Source: Asterias rubens
Taxonomy: Eukaryota > Echinodermata > Asteroidea > Forcipulatida > Asteriidae
Direction of reading: 5' to 3'
Assembly: GCF_902459465.1 (NCBI RefSeq)
Contig: NC_047082.1
Coordinates: 3,906,001 to 3,970,000 of the forward strand
Length of the DNA: 64,000 bases
In this document: in pieces, positions 12,387 through 23,094 of the stretch
How positions within the stretch are numbered: the stretch's first letter is position 1
Layout of the letters: every line of letters starts with the position of its first letter
Program-made: the position numbers and the translations under genes
Notes under the pieces: generated by a model
Databases searched by the model: none
What the model saw: only the letters and a program-made list of their open reading frames with translations
What the model was told of the DNA's origin: nothing

Positions 12387-12560
12387 TTGAGAATACTTCA
12401 TCAAATTCACTGGCTCCCCGTACATTTCAGAATTCGGTTCAAGATCATCCTTCTCACCTTTAAGGCTCTTCATCAACTCGCCCCTATCTACATCTGGGAC
12501 ATGCTACAACTTCGTAATGTTAGGCCTGGTCTATACGGTCATCGGCTCTCACACTTCACG
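12387..12560 (+). pseudogene. LINE reverse transcriptase C-terminal fragment
   Basis: The translation reads HWLPVHFRIRFKIILLTFKA and continues with LHQLAPIYIWDML. This is the characteristic segment downstream of the catalytic core in CR1/L2/jockey-type LINE reverse transcriptases (family consensus LHWLPV..RI.FKILLLTFKAL). It is severely truncated at both ends and followed by a foldback element. It is a dead relic. Confidence 0.8.
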
Positions 12561-12603
12561 TACCCATATCCCGCCTCGCTAGCTACGGGAGACATAGCTT
12601 TCT

Positions 12604-12680
12604 GCAGGGGTCGTGACCGAGTGATAAAGGCCCTCGTCTTCGGCTGGGCCTTTATCGCACGTCCACGACCCTGCCCCTTT
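12604..12680. mobile_element. Foldback element, family GCAGGGTC
   Basis: Imperfect inverted arms (about GCAGGGGTCGTGACCG and CGTCCACGACCCTGCCCC) surround a GATAAAGGCCC/GGGCCTTTATC stem. A closely similar palindrome is at 31144-31217. Confidence 0.7.
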
Positions 12681-12780
12681 TATTCCCTTATTACAAAACT
12701 AATACAACTGCAAGAACATTGCACCAAGAAAGTACGATCTTGATATACAAACTTTGTGTGTGGAAAACACAAAATCAGGC

Positions 12781-12960
12781 GGTCATAAAAATGCAGTGCG
12801 CCCTCTTTGGACCGCTTTGCTTCCTCTTCGCTGATTGGCTAAGAGTTTTACTGCAGAAATTACCAGCGAAACAACGGTCGCTGGTTCCGGTTTCCACGAG
12901 GTTGCACATTTTCCGAAAAGCTAAACGCCAGCAGAATCATGGAGGTAGAATTGTTTTTTT
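12781..12960 (+). promoter_or_regulatory. Possible promoter-like region
   Basis: GC-richer than its surroundings, with an inverted CCAAT box (ATTGGCT) and a downstream ATGGAG followed by GTAGAA that could be a start codon and donor. No following exon could be linked with confidence. Confidence 0.15.
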
Positions 12961-13149
12961 TTCCGACGTGTTTTGTGTATATGAATGCCGGATAACGAAC
13001 CTGTTGAAAAGCTTGAATTCTCCACTCAAAAAGAGGTAAGACAGGAACAACAAAAATGAATTTAATTGTGTGGAAAAGATGACAAATTGGATCGCAATTT
13101 TGTTCACACAATTTGACATGTGGTGTCAATTGATTGACATACAAGACAA

Positions 13150-13285
13150 CTCGTCCGTCGGAAGGTTTGGACAACTCGACAGGTGAGGCAATTACAACTC
13201 GACGGTCAGTAAGTCAACTCGACTGTCAGTGAGTCAACTCGACGGACGGATTTCTAAGACAAGTCAACAGTTGAGTGGCTGGTCT
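13150..13285. repeat. Degenerate short tandem repeat (GTCAACTCGACGG-like)
   Basis: About five diverged copies of a CAACTCGAC-containing unit lie in a row. Non-coding. Confidence 0.6.
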
Positions 13286-13706
13286 CTGTTATTTTAATGC
13301 TGACAAGCTGTATTATAAATACTGTATTTTTTTAGTAATTCTTTCTTTAATGTGGGAGGGGGTATACAGCTGGAGGGACAGACTCAACAGAGATATAATT
13401 TTGTAGAATTGGTTCGATACTGTAACTGTCATGTTTGGGAGCGCCATGGGAGTCCGTAACTTTTGCATTTTTTTCACAAAACCCCACAAGTTGTATACCA
13501 TTGGAAAGAGGATAGCAAAAGCAATTCAATTCAATGGAGTTCATTTCGATAGATAGTTTGCTGGGCATGTTTGGGGAAGTTATGCTCATTTAAACGTGGC
13601 AGAGCAGAGGAGAGCATGGAGAGGGACGTTTTGAGTTTGTCAATTTCTTACTGATTATTAAAATAGGGAAACTGCTCCTGACTTATTAATAAGTGTAACT
13701 GTAAGA

Positions 13707-13854
13707 CATAATTAGGATAACTTTCCGTATGGCGCCACCACTTTTTCACTCATTTTTACAAAAAGGGATATATCAATCAGGTAAATTAGATACTATATTA
13801 TTTTATTTCGAATGAAAAAGTGGTGGCGCCATACGGAAACTTTTCCCATAATTA
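13707..13854. mobile_element. 132-bp palindromic MITE with 8-bp target duplication
   Basis: The element at 13715-13846 is flanked by CATAATTA on both sides (13707-13714 and 13847-13854). The termini are long inverted repeats containing TTTCCGTATGGCGCCACCAC. The 8-bp duplication fits the hAT (or P) superfamilies. A second 132-bp copy in reverse orientation is at 52288-52419. Confidence 0.9.
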
Positions 13855-14640
13855 TATCAGACATAATAAAGTTGACATAATTGATTTCAGTATTAATTTC
13901 CAATAATGAGAAATTAGGTAGGTAAAAATTGTGTCTTGTTTACATATTTTATTTTTAATTAAAGCCTAATTTATTCACAAAAAGGTAAACAAATTAAAAT
14001 ACATTGCATGCAGCGTGAGTATAATTTTTTTTTTAATTCACAGGTGCCTCAAGTCTTGGAAGATTCAAGCAAGTCAGTTTCAAAGACATGTTAGCTGCAT
14101 ATGCTAATTAACCGTTTATATGGCAACTGAAAACATGCATTTTATGTCAATAAACAAATGCTAATCGAGAAATATAGGAATTTGTTTGGCAAAAGGTTTT
14201 TAAGTATTTTAACAAATATCAGTTCACTGAGTAGGGCCTAATTATGTTTACTTCTCTGATTAAATTGACGGAAATTTTAAGCCATTTTTTTATTCTCTTT
14301 GGAAAGTTTAAATAAACATTGCCAAATATCTCTTATTTTTAATTTCGCTTTTTTTTTTTTTTTACAAATAAATTTAGATTTTGATAATTTGTTTGTGTGC
14401 ATTTTTCACAAATTTACTGCATATTTTTCCAAGATATTTTTTTATTTTTATTTAATCTTTGCTCTTCTGGAAACTGAATCCTCGTTTGATTTTGACAAGG
14501 TTAACGTAAACAAATGGTGAGTTTCACACACAAACAGATAAGTGTTATGAAACTGCCATTTTGTCGGGTGATCTGTAAAGTCATGAATATGCATACAAAT
14601 TTCATGACGCCACAACTCACACAAGCGGTGTTGTCTTTTT
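13855..14640. other. AT-rich intergenic or intronic sequence
   Basis: Long T-rich tracts. An acceptor-like CAG followed by an open stretch near 14042 ends after about 17 codons. Nothing supported. Confidence 0.3.
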
Positions 14641-14649
14641 TCGAATAGA

Positions 14650-14892
14650 TAAACTGGAGAAGCAAGCTACACAGGCAGGCCCCTCAGGCAGCCCTCAGGC
14701 AGCCCGCTGGCAGCGTATGACGCAGCCCAGATCCATCGTTGAGTTAGAGCTTTTCCAGACAGCCCTGTGAAGCTAAGATGGAGTCACTGTGGGACATGGA
14801 GGAGGAATGTAGAAAGAGGACAGATTTTGAGGAGAAAGAGAAAGGAAAAGGATTGAAACAAGAGGAACCCATCAAGGCACTAACTACAAAGG
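14650..14892 (+). pseudogene. Coiled-coil exon relic, intermediate-filament-like
   Basis: One frame reads EAKMESLWDMEEECRKRTDF and continues with further charged heptad-like sequence to about 14892, where CTACAAAG is followed by a GTATAATG donor-like sequence. LWDMEEECRKRTDFEEK resembles rod-domain segments of intermediate-filament proteins (from general family knowledge, not a search). An upstream TGA and an apparent one-base phase change near 14765-14780 break the frame, and the GC-rich part before it is repetitive. It could be an exon whose boundaries I have misplaced, but it more likely is a decayed copy. It lies 0.7 kb upstream of the coiled-coil relic at 15609-15737. Confidence 0.35.
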
Positions 14893-15608
14893 TATAATGA
14901 GAGAAGATGTCTTAGCCTTGAGTAATATAAAGCTTGTTAAAGGGCTGCTATACATCTGGTAGACACTCCTAAAATTAATGGCAAAGAAAACATACTTGGT
15001 TAAAATCAGCTTTTTCTAGTATAATTCACTTTGAGAATAAATTCACTTGGAACAAGACATCAGTTATTATCAGCCAAAATTTTAATTTGAGAAACAATAC
15101 TGTCAGAAGTGTATTCCAACTATAGAATATTCTTCCTGCTCATCAGACATAACCGCTCCGGATATTCGGCTTAAAATAAAAAAAGCTTCAACAGATTAGT
15201 TTTTCTAGGATTAAAACAATCAGACGTTTGGAAAAACCAATGACACCTCCCCTTGAAAGGTAGGGTCATTATTTGGTTTTTGTCAATGTATTAAATAGAT
15301 TGCCATAAGTCACCACAAGCCCAAAACAGCGCCATCATTGGCTGAGGTATGTGTGCAGCACGTAAAACGAGTGCTTGTTTTCATTGTTAGGACTCAGTGA
15401 TGGAGGCAAATGCAAGAAGTCTGTAGGCAAACTTATCTTTGGAAAGATAAAAACCAAAAGTCAAAAATGAAAATTTCAGCAGTTTCTACTCGTTGAGAAT
15501 TTGCAAAAAACTGTCACGGTGTTTTCTTCCAGAAGTTCCGATCCATCAATATTCAGCGAGATGACAGAATGAGTACCAACCGCTTCTCTATTTGTTATTT
15601 TCCTCTAG
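14893..15608. other. Non-coding, with short repeat at about 15500-15595
   Basis: 15500-15595 (from GCAAAAAACTGTCACGG to ACCAACCGCTTCTC) is a short repeat. It is also found immediately before the paralogous exon relics at 24360 and 30403 and, diverged, at 60870-60965. Otherwise nothing recognised. Confidence 0.4.
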
Positions 15609-15737
15609 ATATCAGAATGCAATTTAGAGAAAGTCTAATCACTTTCATTCTGAGCTAGAAGGCAGATCAAAAGCCTCGCTGGGCAGCTTCAGAACAGTCT
15701 TAAAGATCTTCAAGACATCAAAGAGTATCAGGCAAAG
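15609..15737 (+). pseudogene. Coiled-coil exon relic, copy 1 of 3
   Basis: Acceptor-like TCCTCTAG and donor GTAAGA flank 129 nt that match the exon-like sequences at 24360-24491 and 30403-30537. In one frame the second half reads as a heptad-type coiled coil (IKSLAGQLQNSLKDLQDIKE). An internal indel puts a stop in the frame that is open in the other two copies. This marks the oldest copy of the block later duplicated with the lectins. Confidence 0.5.
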
Positions 15738-15804
15738 GTAAGACAACATTATGTTATGCTAAGCATGAGTGGAATACACTCTAGTTTTTCAGTGCCCTGT
15801 TGTG

Positions 15805-16310
15805 TTGGTTCCCATACAGGCTCTCCAGTTGTAGTCACGAACAGATAGTTAAGAAAATCTAACCGCCATCTAAACCGCTATCACACCTCGAACCACTCAC
15901 CACCAGAGGGCGCTCATTCTCATAACTGCAATCCAGTCTGCTGCTATCACACCATGGACTGCTATCATAGTAGCCTGACCATTTTATGTCACACTTCGAG
16001 GCTTGTGAATGAGTCAGTGGCCTCGAGCCTGCGTTAATATTCTGACATTCACCTGGTACCCATTCATTTTGCAAAACAGATTTACCTACAAAACACCATT
16101 ATAAGTTGGTAACCAATCACTGGTTCTGAACCAAAACCTGTTCGAGAGGGGACCAGGCTACTATCAAAGCAGCTGAGGTGATGATAGGGGTAACAGGAAT
16201 GATAGCGCACTCTGGTTCGAGGGGTGATGGCGGTTCAGACAGCGGTTAGGTTTTCAAGACTATTTGCGTTCGTGACTACACAACTGGAATGTCTGAGAAC
16301 CAAAATAGGA
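15805..16310. mobile_element. Large foldback element, about 500 bp
   Basis: The left arm (CTCCAGTTGTAGTCACGAAC ... AACCGCCATC) is answered by an inverted right arm (GATGGCGGTT ... GTTCGTGACTACACAACTGG). Single-arm derivatives occur at 24560-24720 and 30600-30770 within the duplicated blocks. Confidence 0.75.
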
Positions 16311-16317
16311 CACGGAA

Positions 16318-16420
16318 GTCAGTTGGCGAAGTGGTATCTTCTTGCCTTCCACCTCTAGGACCTCGCGAATCCTGCCAGGGGTACTATGTAAAGTGGATTG
16401 GGTTTTAAGGGGACCAGTCT
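16318..16420 (+). mobile_element. tRNA-derived SINE (family S2), degraded
   Basis: A pol III A-box-like GGCGAAGTGG is followed by a CCTCTAGGACC segment and a decayed B box, then a GGGGTACTATGTAAAGTGGATTGGG body. This body matches the better copy at 36037-36150. Confidence 0.6.
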
Positions 16421-16744
16421 ACTGTGGTATCGGTTACAGTCCTGAATGATAGCGCAGTTCGTGAAATGAGCAGTTTAGATAGTGGTTGGGCTTACGTGAC
16501 TACTTGCAATGCTTGTTTAGGGGCCATTTATTTACTAGCGCAGAATCGGTCTTTATATACACCAACATGTTCGACCAATCATAGAGCGCGTAAACTCTCT
16601 GTGGTATTTATTATTTAGGCAATAACATTGTGAGAAGCCAGTCGGTTGGTGGCCACTGTTAATGGACCGAACCAAAGTGTTCATTTTGAGGGTCTGCAGG
16701 GTTGGTTAGGATTAGTTTTCATGGGTCTCTGTTGGGATTAACTC

Positions 16745-16806
16745 TGAGGGGTTGGGGTTGGTTTGGGGTCGGGGTTGGTTTGGGGTCGCTGGGGTTGGTT
16801 TGGGTG
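16745..16806 (+). repeat. G-rich tandem repeat (GGTTTGGGGTCGGGGTT-like)
   Basis: Runs of three to four G separated by short T-rich spacers, repeated several times. It is potentially able to form a G-quadruplex on the plus strand. Confidence 0.75.
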
Positions 16807-16865
16807 AATTTGAAGAACCAGGGTCGCTTTGGGGTATTTTAACAAATAATTTTGAGAAGTTGAGT

Positions 16866-17806
16866 CAGGGCTTGAATTTCACGCTGGACCGCAGGCCCGA
16901 GGCCAGTGATTTTAGCTTCGGTCCAGTAAACTTTATGCCGAACAAGTCCGGCGGTCTTGTGTTTTTTGTATGCATACTAATATAGTTACTATTACAAACA
17001 ATTATATGAAATATATTATCTTTCATTAAAAAATGTATTTCAATCTCATTTAGAATAAAAGTTTTTGTTTTACTTGTCGTCAAATAAGTGTTCTGAGCAC
17101 GCTTGCGGAACGTCAATCCGTCCTTTTTTCACGTGCATCAGGCTGCATACAAGTTTTCCATTCAGTTTACTCATGCCCACACCTTGTACATCTAGTCTCA
17201 AACCATTTATGTTTATGCACCCGGGGAGTGAGCGAGCGGGGACGAGGGAGTGATGTGTTGGTACCCGGCGCGTCGAAACACCTTTAATAGTACAGCGATG
17301 TTTGTTTACCACTGACCATGTGTAAAGTCTGTTACCTTACAAAGGAATGTTGAATTTGCATTAAGAAGGTCTGGTTGCAACACCACACATCCCTGTGTTG
17401 CATGGATTAAAAGTAAGGTCTTGTTGCCAAACGTCTTGCTTAGTATGGCTACCAACAGTGATGAGCTTCTGACTACTGCTGTCAAATTTTTGGTCAATCT
17501 TTTTTTATGACGATCTTTTTATGAATGCTGCACGTTGCAGTGTTTTGTTGGTGATTTGCCTGTCAAAATCTGAATTTTTTTTTGAGGCGGCGAGAATGAC
17601 GTGAAGTAGGTATTTGGAACTTTATTGATTGGGTTTCACAGCAAAAAAACACCTCCTAAGGGATGAAAAAGGCCTGCTGTTATATTGTGTTAACTTTTTT
17701 TTTACCTTATAAAATTTTGGTCTTGTAAAAAATCTTCCGGTCCAGTAAAAATTCTGAGCAACAAGCCCTGGGGTCTTGTGGATTTTTTCCCCAAATTCGA
17801 GCCCTG
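16866..17806. mobile_element. Non-autonomous hAT-like element, 941 bp, with empty sites in paralogues
   Basis: The termini CAGGGCTTGAATTT and AAATTCGAGCCCTG are inverted repeats. TGAGT is present on both sides (16861-16865 and 17807-17811). The paralogous sequence without the element, GAAGTTGAGTAAAACATGG, is seen at about 24971 and 30957. The CAGGGCT start and 5-bp duplication fit hAT-type elements of the 5-bp class. No transposase frame is present. Confidence 0.85.
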
Positions 17807-17999
17807 TGAGTAATACATGGCTTTTTGTGCATTGTATTTATTTGCAGTGCTGAGAGAGTAAAACATGAACATCATCAATAAATCCTACATTTTACACTAC
17901 ATCAATTGTTTAAATTACCAGTATCAATTTTAATTTGACAGATACACCATGGAATCTTCTCTGCTTGAAACCTTGAGGTGTTGGCTCTTTTTTTTTTCA

Positions 18000-18190
18000 G
18001 TGTGGTTCAATTCAATTCAATTCAATATACATTTATTTCCACAAAACATTTCCACAATATTATAGTACTACATACAGGTATATATAAATGATAGAACAAA
18101 AAATTGGCGGAAAAATGCGTGGAGGCAAGGCCCAAAATAAGCCAGGCAGCTTGTAGCGGCTTGCCTTTACAAAACAAAATAGATAAACTA
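18000..18190 (-). mobile_element. LINE 3'-end fragment with (TTGAA)n tail
   Basis: The plus strand shows CAATTCAATTCAATTCAATA followed by AT-rich sequence. Read on the minus strand this is the simple-repeat 3' tail typical of CR1/RTE-type retrotransposons. No coding part is visible. Confidence 0.5.
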
Positions 18191-18373
18191 AAGGTGCTCT
18201 AAAGTAGTTGTGATGTAGGAAACAGTGACAATCCTGACAGTACAGGGCCCTATTTCATGGCTATCTGTTTACCATTTAAATTTGCGCTTAAGATCACCAT
18301 CTGAAGTTTCCTCATTCATAAGTTGTGAAGTAGGTTTTGTCCAATGAAATAAAGCTAGCCTAGGTTTCGGACT

Positions 18374-18739
18374 TTAAAGGCCGTGGACACTATTGGTACT
18401 TACTCAAAATAATTATTAGCATACAAACCTTTCTTGGTGTCGAGTAATGGGGAGAGGTTGATGGTATAAAACATTGTGACATAGTTTTCGAGAAAGAAGT
18501 AATTTTCCACGAATTTGATTTCGAGACCTCGGATTTAGAACTTGAGGTCTCGAAATCAACCATCTAAACGCACACAACTTTGTGTGATAATGGTGTTTTT
18601 TTTCTTTCACTATTATCTCGCAACTTCGATGACCGATTGAGCTCAAATTTTCACAGGTTAGTTATTTTATGCATATGTTGAGATACACCAACTGTGAAGG
18701 CTAGTCTTTGACAATTACCAAAGTGTCCACTGCCTTTAA
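18374..18739. mobile_element. TTAA-flanked MITE, family A, copy 9
   Basis: TTAA edges, family A inverted termini and an intact GAGACCTC hairpin. About 20 bp are missing near 18478 relative to copy 1. Confidence 0.85.
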
Positions 18740-19008
18740 ATATTTATAACAGATGCACATTTTTGTTTGTTCAATCACTACTCACATAAGTATGTCACAC
18801 TATTGGTGTTTTACTGCATGGACAACTCTTACTTTTTTGGATAAGGAGCAATTCTAAAGAGATTTTAAGGCAACATGTTGGTTTAATCCTCGAAAAGGAT
18901 AAGAATCAATTCTACAAGTCAAGATTTCAAGAGATTTTAAGGCAATGTGCTTGAATAATCTTCATAAGAAGTAGTTTGCCCAGAATGTTGAGCAACCTTT
19001 CACAGGAG

Positions 19009-21620
19009 CTACAGTGCTCGTACTGGACGCTGACAGATTAACTTGTGTGTGACTCCACAACGCGAATCGTACAAGCCTGAAGCATGCCCTGCAACACAGT
19101 TTTCATCGGCTAGACCATTTGGCTCACCACCAGCCCACATCCCAACCTGCACGCCAGTAGTGGTCTCACCATCCAAACACACCAAGGTACCTGGAACAAG
19201 TCAATACAAAACAGGCATGCAACTCTTCCGCGTTTCCGCGGAATTCCGCGTTTTTAAAAAACTGATTAGCGCTAAGAAAAACATTCCGCGGTTAGCGCGA
19301 TCTTAAGACAATTTACAAAAATGCATCGTAACGCATGGTCTGGCCTCTGCCGCGGCACGCAATCCATTCTACTGCATGGTCATTCTAAAGCCCACAGCAA
19401 GCAATGCATACGTTTACACACTGCGTGCGGTCATTTATAGCCATGTGTACGGTCGAAAAATCTGGAACAGTGGAACGCACCCCGTGGCGCAGGCGAGTTG
19501 TGTGCTAAACCAAGTTATTATACAGGCTTGAAATGAGTCTAAGGTCATGTCTTGGTCTGGTCCCGCTATTTTGCACACAGCAGCACTCGCACACAGCAGC
19601 ACTTTTTAGGGTACCATTGTGGGTCTCGAAAAGTTTCCTCTTTTTTTTTCATCGGGCAGTTGCATGCCTGACAAAATAAAAAGGCTCATTACATCAAAAG
19701 TTGGGAGCCGGATAAGATGGAAAGTACACATTGTTTTTGTTGAGGAATAGCTTCAAGTTCCCAGCACCCTCTAGTCTTCAATAAACTAGGCCTGGGCGAA
19801 TTATTTGAACATCCGGTTAATGGCGAATAGGTTTTCCTATCCGTAACCGCGAATGCCTTTTTTTTTCTTAACCGGATATCCGCATAGGGTGCGAATAGCT
19901 ATTTATAAATCGGATAGTTCTGTAATTACAACCAAGTAACCGGATATTCTTTAATATCCGAATATCCGCGGACGTCGGGCGACAACTGATATGAATGTTT
20001 TGTCTGAATCCTTATGAAACTTCTATTAGGACAGCATAAAAAAGCATAAATTAAGTATTTAACTATGCTCACCTCCGTGAAGAGTTACAACAATGACATT
20101 TCTGACGTAATTTGTTCAAAGATTACAAAAGTTTTCCTTCACGTAGAGTCAATCACGATCAAAAGAAAAAGCAAATCGGCATCTTTAAATTAGATCCGGT
20201 AATTTTTATGAATGAACCAAGTGACACTGTCTAAAACTAATATCAATCCGCCCATAAGATCTCATTCACAAACGAACAGCGCCCTCTAGCGGCAAATCAT
20301 AAAAAAAAAAATATTGTTTTTATGTCTATATTTTTAATAGCGCCCTCTAGCAGCGAAAAAACTATTCGAATATCCGGTTAATTTCGGATAGTTGGCCAGC
20401 GGTATCCGAATAACAAAATTTCACTATTCGCCCCAGCACTACAATAAACACACCATGCAACCATTCAGTGAACGTTTTACCAAACAAGCAAAGCAAATGT
20501 TTATCTTGGATTATGTGCACATTTACATAGTGTGCTGTTTTGCAACAATTTCAAAAAGCAATATCCTCAACTTTGACAGTAATTCCAGACAAAATGTCTC
20601 TTGAGGATCGGTAATGGATGGACTTTGAAATCGAAATGTTTTAGTTGAATTGTAATTTATTTAGTTGGGTGGTAATGTGTTTCTCGACCACGGGGCGCAA
20701 ATCTCGATGAAGAGCTAGACAATAACTTACTTTGCCTTTTTATACAAAATTTTAGTGAACATTTAGTGAACCATTTTAGTGAACATTTATCAAATTCCAT
20801 GATCATGTTTCGGTGAAAACAGATGAAAACAAAGGTTAGCGTTAGGCAAGGATTATGTGCATGTTCATCATGGTTTATTTCGATTGTGGCGATCAAAATA
20901 GAAGAAGATTTAGTTTCCAAAATACTATTTCTTTGACCTTGACAGTATCCACAAGGAAATAAGTCCTGAGTATTGTTAATTAATGGACTCTGTAATCAGC
21001 AAGGTTTTCAATTGAATCTTATTTCGATAATTTACAATTCTTTACTTTAAAGGAAAAGTTTCAAAATTTAGGCACATATCTCCCCTTATCCCCGACCTCC
21101 ATTGATCATTTGTAAAAAAACACTAATTTGCTCAACTGTTCTTCATGTTATCAATAAATGTACATGTAATGGTCGCAGGAAATAACTCCTGAGTAGTGGT
21201 AATTTTTTTACTTAAGATTTGTTCTTTTTTTCCTTGTAGCCCTCACCCTGGGTGGCAATTTTGTCATAAAAAAACAAATTATCAGGACTATATCTTGAAC
21301 ATCAATTCTACATACTGTAGAATAGTGTACAAACCTTCAGTTTGAATGTCGTTGCAACCAATCCAGAATGTGTCGCAGCTGAACATGTTGAGGATGTGTT
21401 GTAACTGTTCTTCGGAGTAAGGGACAACCATCACCCCACCCAACTTGACACAAATCTGCTTGCCCTCTTCCCATGTAACGTCGGCATCATGCATCTTGTA
21501 GCATTTGTCTTGCCACTGGCTCCAAAAAGGAGGGCATGGCTTCCAACACCGCCCGTTTACAGCAGCGTAGTTTGCCATCATAAATATACCAACAACACCC
21601 AGCAGTTTGCTCGCCAACAT
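19009..21620 (-). CDS. Secreted C-type lectin 1 (EPN motif, degenerate WND)
   Basis: Two exons: 21620-21335 and 19190-19009 (phase-1 intron with GT donor, CAG acceptor), 155 aa. MLASK is taken as start because it is the first Met conserved in all copies; an ATG 12 nt upstream is also possible. Residues 2-22 are a hydrophobic signal peptide. The lectin fold follows: CPPFWSQWQDKCYK (long-form extra cysteine pair), helix cysteine QIC, FWIGCND, then in exon 2 GGEPNG, NCV, YDSRCG and HKLIC. C-type lectins bind sugars through calcium held by EPN or QPD plus WND. Here EPN predicts mannose-type binding, but WND has become YDS, losing likely ligands, so calcium-dependent binding is doubtful. A hAT-like MITE sits in the intron. 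Fold assignment is firm; function is inferred. Confidence 0.85.
19191..19786. other. Intron of lectin 1, 3' part
   Basis: Non-coding. An open frame of 87 codons on the plus strand at 19043-19306 is antisense to the lectin exon and not supported. Confidence 0.4.
19779..20449. mobile_element. 655-bp non-autonomous hAT-like element in lectin 1 intron
   Basis: The element at 19787-20441 is flanked by CAATAAAC on both sides (19779-19786 and 20442-20449). The ends are imperfect inverted repeats: TAGGCCTGGGCGAATTATT versus TAGTGCTGGGGCGAATAGT on the complement. The 8-bp duplication and GGGCGAAT terminus fit hAT. Internal CCGGATATTCG motifs occur in both orientations. No transposase. Confidence 0.85.
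20450..21334. other. Intron of lectin 1, 5' part
   Basis: AT-rich non-coding sequence with no recognised element. Confidence 0.4.
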
Positions 21621-21661
21621 TTTGCAGACCATCTCTTGACAAAATGAAATTGCTGCCAGAC

Positions 21662-21670
21662 TATAAATAA
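21662..21670 (-). promoter_or_regulatory. TATA-like box of lectin 1
   Basis: Minus-strand TTATTTATA lies 42-50 bp upstream of the conserved start codon, predicting a very short 5' leader. The aligned position of lectin 4 has TTATAATAC, while lectins 2 and 3 lack about 16 bp here. Confidence 0.45.
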
Positions 21671-21727
21671 CCAAGAAGATTCACCCTTCACAGAATGGAA
21701 CTTCAACCAGATTAATTTCAAATTGCC

Positions 21728-22095
21728 AATTTGCCTTTATTGCCAATAAAAACACAATCCATCCAGTCACAAAAAAGCTCAGAGTTCTCCAATAACAATC
21801 TTCAATCAATCGATAAAAACTATAATAACATGTAGTAAGTATAATTAGAATTTGAAGGGAAAAAAACTAGACTTAATATAATTTTGAGTTGTGCATAAAA
21901 TAACTGCGGATTTGCCTTAATTGTCAATAAAAACACAACCCATCCCGTCACAAAAAAGGACAACTCAGACTTCTCCATTAACAAACAGTGTTCAATCAAT
22001 CGATTATAACTATAATAACAATTAATAAGATATATAAGTAGAATTTGAAGGAAAAAATAGACTTAATATAATTTTGAGTTGTGCATAATAAGCGG
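21728..22095. repeat. Tandemly doubled lectin upstream module (about 183 bp x 2)
   Basis: Two copies in direct orientation (21728-21909, 21910-22095). They share TTGCCAATAAAAACACAA-like starts, TTCAATCAATCGAT and TATAATTTTGAGTTGTGCAT ends. The same module occurs once upstream of lectin 4 (about 34675-34835) and once beside the lectin relic at 36255-36450. Position upstream of lectin 5' exons suggests a promoter or enhancer module, but it might be only duplicated flank. Confidence 0.7.
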
Positions 22096-22274
22096 TGGCA
22101 TGGTAAGGAATTTCAATGAGAAAAAATTTAAAAACAAGTTACAAAGATATTTACTTGCGAAATGTTTTCACAAAGACTTGGAATTTATTTAAGAGACAAG
22201 ATATGCCCAGAATTCGAGTGCACACTTAGTAGACCCATTAAACATATTCATATCTATAATAGATAATAAATTTG

Positions 22275-22635
22275 CATCCCACCCGGGTAACATGCCTGTG
22301 ATATTTTTTCACAGGACTCGGGAAAGTACTGAGTATACAGTGCTAACACACATCGGTGTATGGGTAAAAACCAAAATTAATATTCTTTATCCCCGACGCA
22401 AATTTAACATCTATTAAATCGTTGCGGTACCCGCTGCCAAAACATAGGATTCGAACTGCCTCTAGCTACCGGGCAACCTCGGTAGTCTAGTTGGTAAGAC
22501 ACTGCTCTAGAATTGCAAGGGTCATGGGTTCGATTCCCACCCGAGTAATATGCCTGTGATATTTTTTCACAGGACTCTGGAAAGTAATGAGTATACAGTG
22601 CTAACACACATCAGTGTATGGGTAAAAACCAAAAT
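22275..22635 (+). mobile_element. Two SINE S1 copies in tandem
   Basis: 22275-22420 is a 5'-truncated copy beginning inside the B-box region (CCCACCCGGGTAACATGCC). 22452-22635 has the tRNA-like head with TAGTCTAGTTGG and GGGTTCGATTCC, but is truncated at its tail. Confidence 0.8.
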
Positions 22636-23056
22636 ATTCATATCTAACTTAACTCCTAAGGGTGTTTCATCCTACCACTTTATCCTGACGCTAGTCAGTT
22701 CTGATAACATGCGAAATATAAAAACTGTTCATTATAGACCTTAATCATGGTGTGGCTGTAATATATCAACACTAGAGGGTGCTCTGGAAGTTATACTCTG
22801 TGAAGATATCCACTCATTTCAGAGGCCATTTTGATATTTTCCCATTCAAGTTACATGTAGTTGTTTTTTGTGTCAGCGGATTGCTTGCGCATGCGCATAG
22901 AAATGCATATATGTATCGGAGGTGAGCATTTTCTTAAATAAAATAGGAAATCCTTTCAGATTTACAGAGAATTTCTTCGAAATGCAATTTCCTTGACTTT
23001 GTTATTAGAAAGGTCACAATTGAATGTAATTTTCCTTATTTCCCTGGGTGGCATAA
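22636..23056. other. Intergenic between lectin 2 and the SINE pair
   Basis: No lectin 3' exon is found here, which is notable because lectin 2 needs one. A GACCTTAATCATGGTGTGGC fragment near 22738 resembles the foldback family seen at 31905 and 60655. Confidence 0.5.
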
Positions 23057-23094
23057 CTATTCTAAGAACATCAATTCTAGAATTGTGTACAAAC

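Noticed and set aside
12387-12743. 118-codon plus-strand frame as a host gene
   Set aside because: The N-terminal half is a LINE reverse transcriptase motif and the remainder runs through a foldback element.
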